DNA of 64,000 nt, taken from contig CAJUSH010000002.1 of the NCBI GenBank assembly GCA_910589045.1, positions 5,064 through 69,063 of the forward strand. The letters are read 5' to 3'. The notes under the pieces are model-generated. The model made no database searches and had not been told where the DNA came from. It worked only from the letters and a program-made list of their open reading frames with translations. Source of the DNA: an uncultured Eubacterium sp. GTDB lineage: Bacteria > Bacillota_A > Clostridia > Lachnospirales > Lachnospiraceae. This document shows positions 61,918 to 64,000 of the stretch, in pieces; position 1 is the stretch's first letter, and every line of letters starts with the position of its first letter. A program made the position numbers and the translations under genes.

Positions 61918-62814
61918 TTACTGTTTCTCCCGCTCCGGAAGCTGCGCCAGCACCACCGCGGCAAAAATAAGCGCGCAGCCCAAAAGCTCCCGCGCCGAGA
62001 GGGTCTGTCCCAAAATGACCCATCCCGTCAGCACCGAAAAGACGGATTCCAGGCTCAGCAGAAGCGTCGCCACCGTCGGATTATAATTTTTCTGTCCCAC
62101 GATCTGCAGCGTATACGCCACACCCGAGGAAAAAACACCCGCATAGAGAATCGGCATCCACGCTGCCAAAATACGCTCAGGCCTGGGCGACTCCGCCACA
62201 AGCATTGCCGCACCGGAGAGCACCCCGCACGTAAAAAACTGGATGCAGCTCATCTTCACGCCGTCCACCATCGGCGAAAAATGGTCGATCACCAGAATGT
62301 GGAACGAAAAAAGCAGGGCACACGCCAGCAGATACGCGTCTCCCTTTTCCAGCGAAAATCCTCCCGTCATGCACAGCAGATAAAAGCCGACGACCGCAAT
62401 CGCCACGCCAAGCCACACCCGCCGGCTGCAGCGCCGCTTCAAAAATATGCCGAGCACCGGCACGATCACGATGTAGAGCGCCGTCAAAAATCCCGCCTTT
62501 CCCACGGATGTGTAAACAATCCCGATCTGCTGCAGATTTGATGCCAGGCACAAAATCACGCCGCAGCTAAGCCCGCCCACCGCCAGCGCCCGTTTGTCCA
62601 TGGCGGCATCACGCGCCCGCTCCTCGGGAGACTTCATTTTTGCAAGCAGAAAAATGCAGGGGATCAGTACCAGACCGCCCACTATATTCCGCACGAAGTT
62701 AAACGTGAAGGGCTCCACGTAATCCATCCCCACACTCTGCGCCACAAAAGCGCTTCCCCATATAAACGCCGCGAGTATAAGCATAGCGGGATTCTTCCAG
62801 TTAAACCTTTCCAT
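61918..62814 (-). CDS. EamA/DMT family transporter
   Basis: A 299-residue, ten-helix drug/metabolite exporter with two EamA repeats (about 10-140 and 155-290). ILAAFIWGSAFVAQSVGMDYV and VFSSGVAYTLQIVGQKNYNPTVATLLLSLESVF are typical. The ATG at 62814 has GAGAGG upstream and follows three 16-base tandem repeats that each contain an ATG- or GTG-like start. Substrate unknown. Confidence 0.88.
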   Translation of the reverse strand: MERFNWKNPAMLILAAFIWGSAFVAQSVGMDYVEPFTFNFVRNIVGGLVLIPCIFLLAKMKSPEERARDAAMDKRALAVGGLSCGVILCLASNLQQIGIVYTSVGKAGFLTALYIVIVPVLGIFLKRRCSRRVWLGVAIAVVGFYLLCMTGGFSLEKGDAYLLACALLFSFHILVIDHFSPMVDGVKMSCIQFFTCGVLSGAAMLVAESPRPERILAAWMPILYAGVFSSGVAYTLQIVGQKNYNPTVATLLLSLESVFSVLTGWVILGQTLSARELLGCALIFAAVVLAQLPEREKQ

Positions 62815-62850
62815 AACCAAACCTCTCCATAACCAAATCTTTCCGTAACC
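62803..62850 (-). repeat. 16-base tandem repeat at the EamA start
   Basis: Three units (62803-62818, 62819-62834, 62835-62850) of, on the minus strand, GGTTATGGAGAGGTTT and variants. Each carries an ATG or ACG and a GAGAGG or GGAAAG; changes in copy number would move the start and ribosome site. Confidence 0.75.
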
Positions 62851-62998
62851 GGACTTTTCGACAGCCGGCCTGTTCCATGAACCCGACCGTTCTTTGCGCC
62901 GGCAGCAGCCTTCCCTGCGCGGCTGCGCACAAAAAAGGCAATGACACCTTTGTACCACTGCCTTTACACGTCCGTCTATCTGTCCGCACAACCCGTCT

Positions 62999-63769
62999 TT
63001 ACTCGGCAATATCCTTGATAATCTCCGTCAGATGTCCCATCTCCTCCTTGATCTGGCGGTTGCATTCGCCGAAATCCGATGCCAGGGAGCCAACCTTGTT
63101 CGCAACAATCGCAAAGCCCTTGCCCGCCTCACCTGCGCGCGCAGCCTCAATCGAGGCATTCAACGCCAGAATCGTCTGGTTTTTCTCAAGCTTATCCAAA
63201 TTTTTTGTGTAGGAGTTAATATTACTTATGTAGGATACAAGGTTCTCGACGCTTCCGTCCATTTTTATGTTATTATGATGGTCCTTATGCGCATTGTATG
63301 CATCGCTCACCATCAGGTTCACCACGATACCCAGCAGATCGGCGCCCGCACGAATCGTCTCCTCATCGCTGACCTTTACCTTCGAAAGTGCGCGGACGTA
63401 TTCGTCGGGATTGATGCCAAGCTCCTCTGCAATTCTGCGGAACTTATCCTCATCCGGCTCCTTCGGCAAAATCTGCCCGCCGATGATCTTCCCAAAATAA
63501 ATGCCGTCCACCCGGATCTCCTTGCTGAAATCCATCAGCCCCGCATGGCAGTAATATGCATCCTTTCCTCTCTGGTCACATTTCAGGCAGCGCCTTTCGC
63601 CCTCCTCGGAGGCCCTTGTATACTTCATGCAAAAATCGGTAAAGCCGATCTCTCCCGTAACATATTTCCCCTCATCATCCAACGCGATCGTGGCCATTCC
63701 GGTTGACTTTGACCATGACTTTAAAATCTCCTCCAGCTTTTTCACGTCAACAAAATCACGAATATTCAT
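62999..63769 (-). CDS. Short chemoreceptor with PocR-type sensor domain
   Basis: A 256-residue protein. Residues 1-160 match the PocR ligand-binding domain, with its Cys cluster in DFCMKYTRASEEGERRCLKC and YYCHAGLMDFS. A truncated chemotaxis signalling hairpin follows (about 170-256: NQTILALNASIEAARAGEAGKGFAIVANKVG), lacking the full-length methylation helices. The ATG at 63769 has GGAAGG upstream. It may pass a redox or metabolite signal to CheA/CheW; no che genes are in the window. A long direct repeat lies upstream. Confidence 0.85.
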   Translation of the reverse strand: MNIRDFVDVKKLEEILKSWSKSTGMATIALDDEGKYVTGEIGFTDFCMKYTRASEEGERRCLKCDQRGKDAYYCHAGLMDFSKEIRVDGIYFGKIIGGQILPKEPDEDKFRRIAEELGINPDEYVRALSKVKVSDEETIRAGADLLGIVVNLMVSDAYNAHKDHHNNIKMDGSVENLVSYISNINSYTKNLDKLEKNQTILALNASIEAARAGEAGKGFAIVANKVGSLASDFGECNRQIKEEMGHLTEIIKDIAE

Positions 63770-63830
63770 AATAATCTTCCTTCCCGAAAGCACCGGATAT
63801 GCTTTCGTTTATTATTCTCGTATCGTACGA

Positions 63831-64000
63831 AGCTCGAAAGCACCTCGCCAAGTGCTCCTATTATACCTGTCCACTAACCTCATGCTGCGTCTCCCGCCTT
63901 GCATTCGCTAAGTGGTCATGTATTACTCGCACTAGGCTCGAAAATACCTCGCCAAGTGCTCCTATTATACCTGTCCACTAACCTCATGCTGCGTCTCCCG
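63831..64000. repeat. 66-base direct repeat with 104-base period at window end
   Basis: Two copies, 63831-63896 and 63935-64000, differ at about four positions near their starts and are identical over the last 50 or more bases (TACCTGTCCACTAACCTCAT then GCTGCGTCTCCCG). The second copy is cut by the window edge, so the array may continue. Non-coding. Confidence 0.9.

Noticed and set aside
61657..62541. 294-codon plus-strand frame across the GNAT and EamA genes
   Set aside because: Spans two genes in antisense, is His/Arg/Pro rich and without a start signal.
63831..64000. Possible CRISPR array at the window end
   Set aside because: The repeated unit is 66 bases with 38-base unique spacer and no short palindromic repeats; two copies only are visible and no cas genes are present.
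1..64000. tRNA, rRNA, phage or transposase genes
   Set aside because: No cloverleaf, rRNA motif, integrase, DDE transposase or portal/capsid-like proteins were recognised in either strand.

Overview
The window looks like a chromosomal segment of a moderately GC-rich anaerobic Firmicute, most likely a Lachnospiraceae-type Clostridium. The reasons are a FabK/FabT/FabH type II fatty acid cluster, a monomeric [FeFe] hydrogenase of the clostridial group B kind, the butanol-type iron alcohol dehydrogenase, strong GGAGG ribosome sites, many short Clostridia-typical families (DUF3877, a YolD-like partner of a Y-family polymerase, DUF1349) and sigma-A promoters with 17-base spacing. No rRNA, tRNA, prophage, transposase or CRISPR array was seen. 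Most genes are on the minus strand.

Layout. 0-8.6 kb (minus): the tail of a DUF1349 gene, then a fatty acid operon read acpP-fabK-fabD-fabG-fabF-fabZ-accDA-fabH-fabT, driven by a sharp promoter at 8620-8648 followed by three FabT-type operators. accB and accC are absent and accD and accA are fused. 8.6-13.2 kb: a lantibiotic/bacitracin-type ABC exporter (ATPase plus two permeases), divergent from a two-component system that probably controls it. 13.3-20.8 kb: acetyltransferase, a sigma factor with a small partner, lactate dehydrogenase, pyruvate kinase, a DUF2156-GNAT fusion and a TtcA-like thiolase. 20.8-27.4 kb: hflK-hflC and then moxR-DUF58-transglutaminase. 27.5-31.1 kb: the most unusual stretch. 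Two unrelated small proteins share an aligned 24-residue N-terminal leader (GLAEGV[YF]MASG), are divergently transcribed, flank a 26-codon peptide gene and a palindromic dispersed repeat, and sit next to a leaderless-type ABC exporter. 31.2-39.7 kb: an orphan BlaR1-like M56 protease with an operator-like palindrome on its promoter, a histidine phosphatase, the hydrogenase, the TrkH/TrkA potassium system and an RpiB isomerase. 40-47 kb: ketopantoate reductase family, DUF3877, shikimate kinase, YolD-like protein, Y-family polymerase and a NitT/TauT-type ABC importer in one long minus-strand run. 47-56.5 kb: GGDEF cyclase, MATE pump, PIN-like nuclease, a MetY sulfhydrylase (plus), a flippase-like membrane protein, a cytosolic chemoreceptor with a CZB zinc domain, a VOC protein and a KDG-type sugar kinase. 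56.6-64 kb: flavodoxin-like oxidoreductase, HD protein, a broken sigma factor, a second MATE pump with a terminator in its leader, iron alcohol dehydrogenase, GNAT, EamA transporter, a short PocR-domain chemoreceptor, and a direct repeat running off the window end.

Together the genes describe fermentative metabolism (lactate, alcohol, hydrogen), envelope lipid supply, and repeated export/defence modules. Several degenerate copies of one inverted-repeat element are scattered in the intergenic gaps. All functions are read from sequence motifs and family knowledge; no search was run. Start codons were moved downstream where a ribosome site and family N-terminus argued for it.
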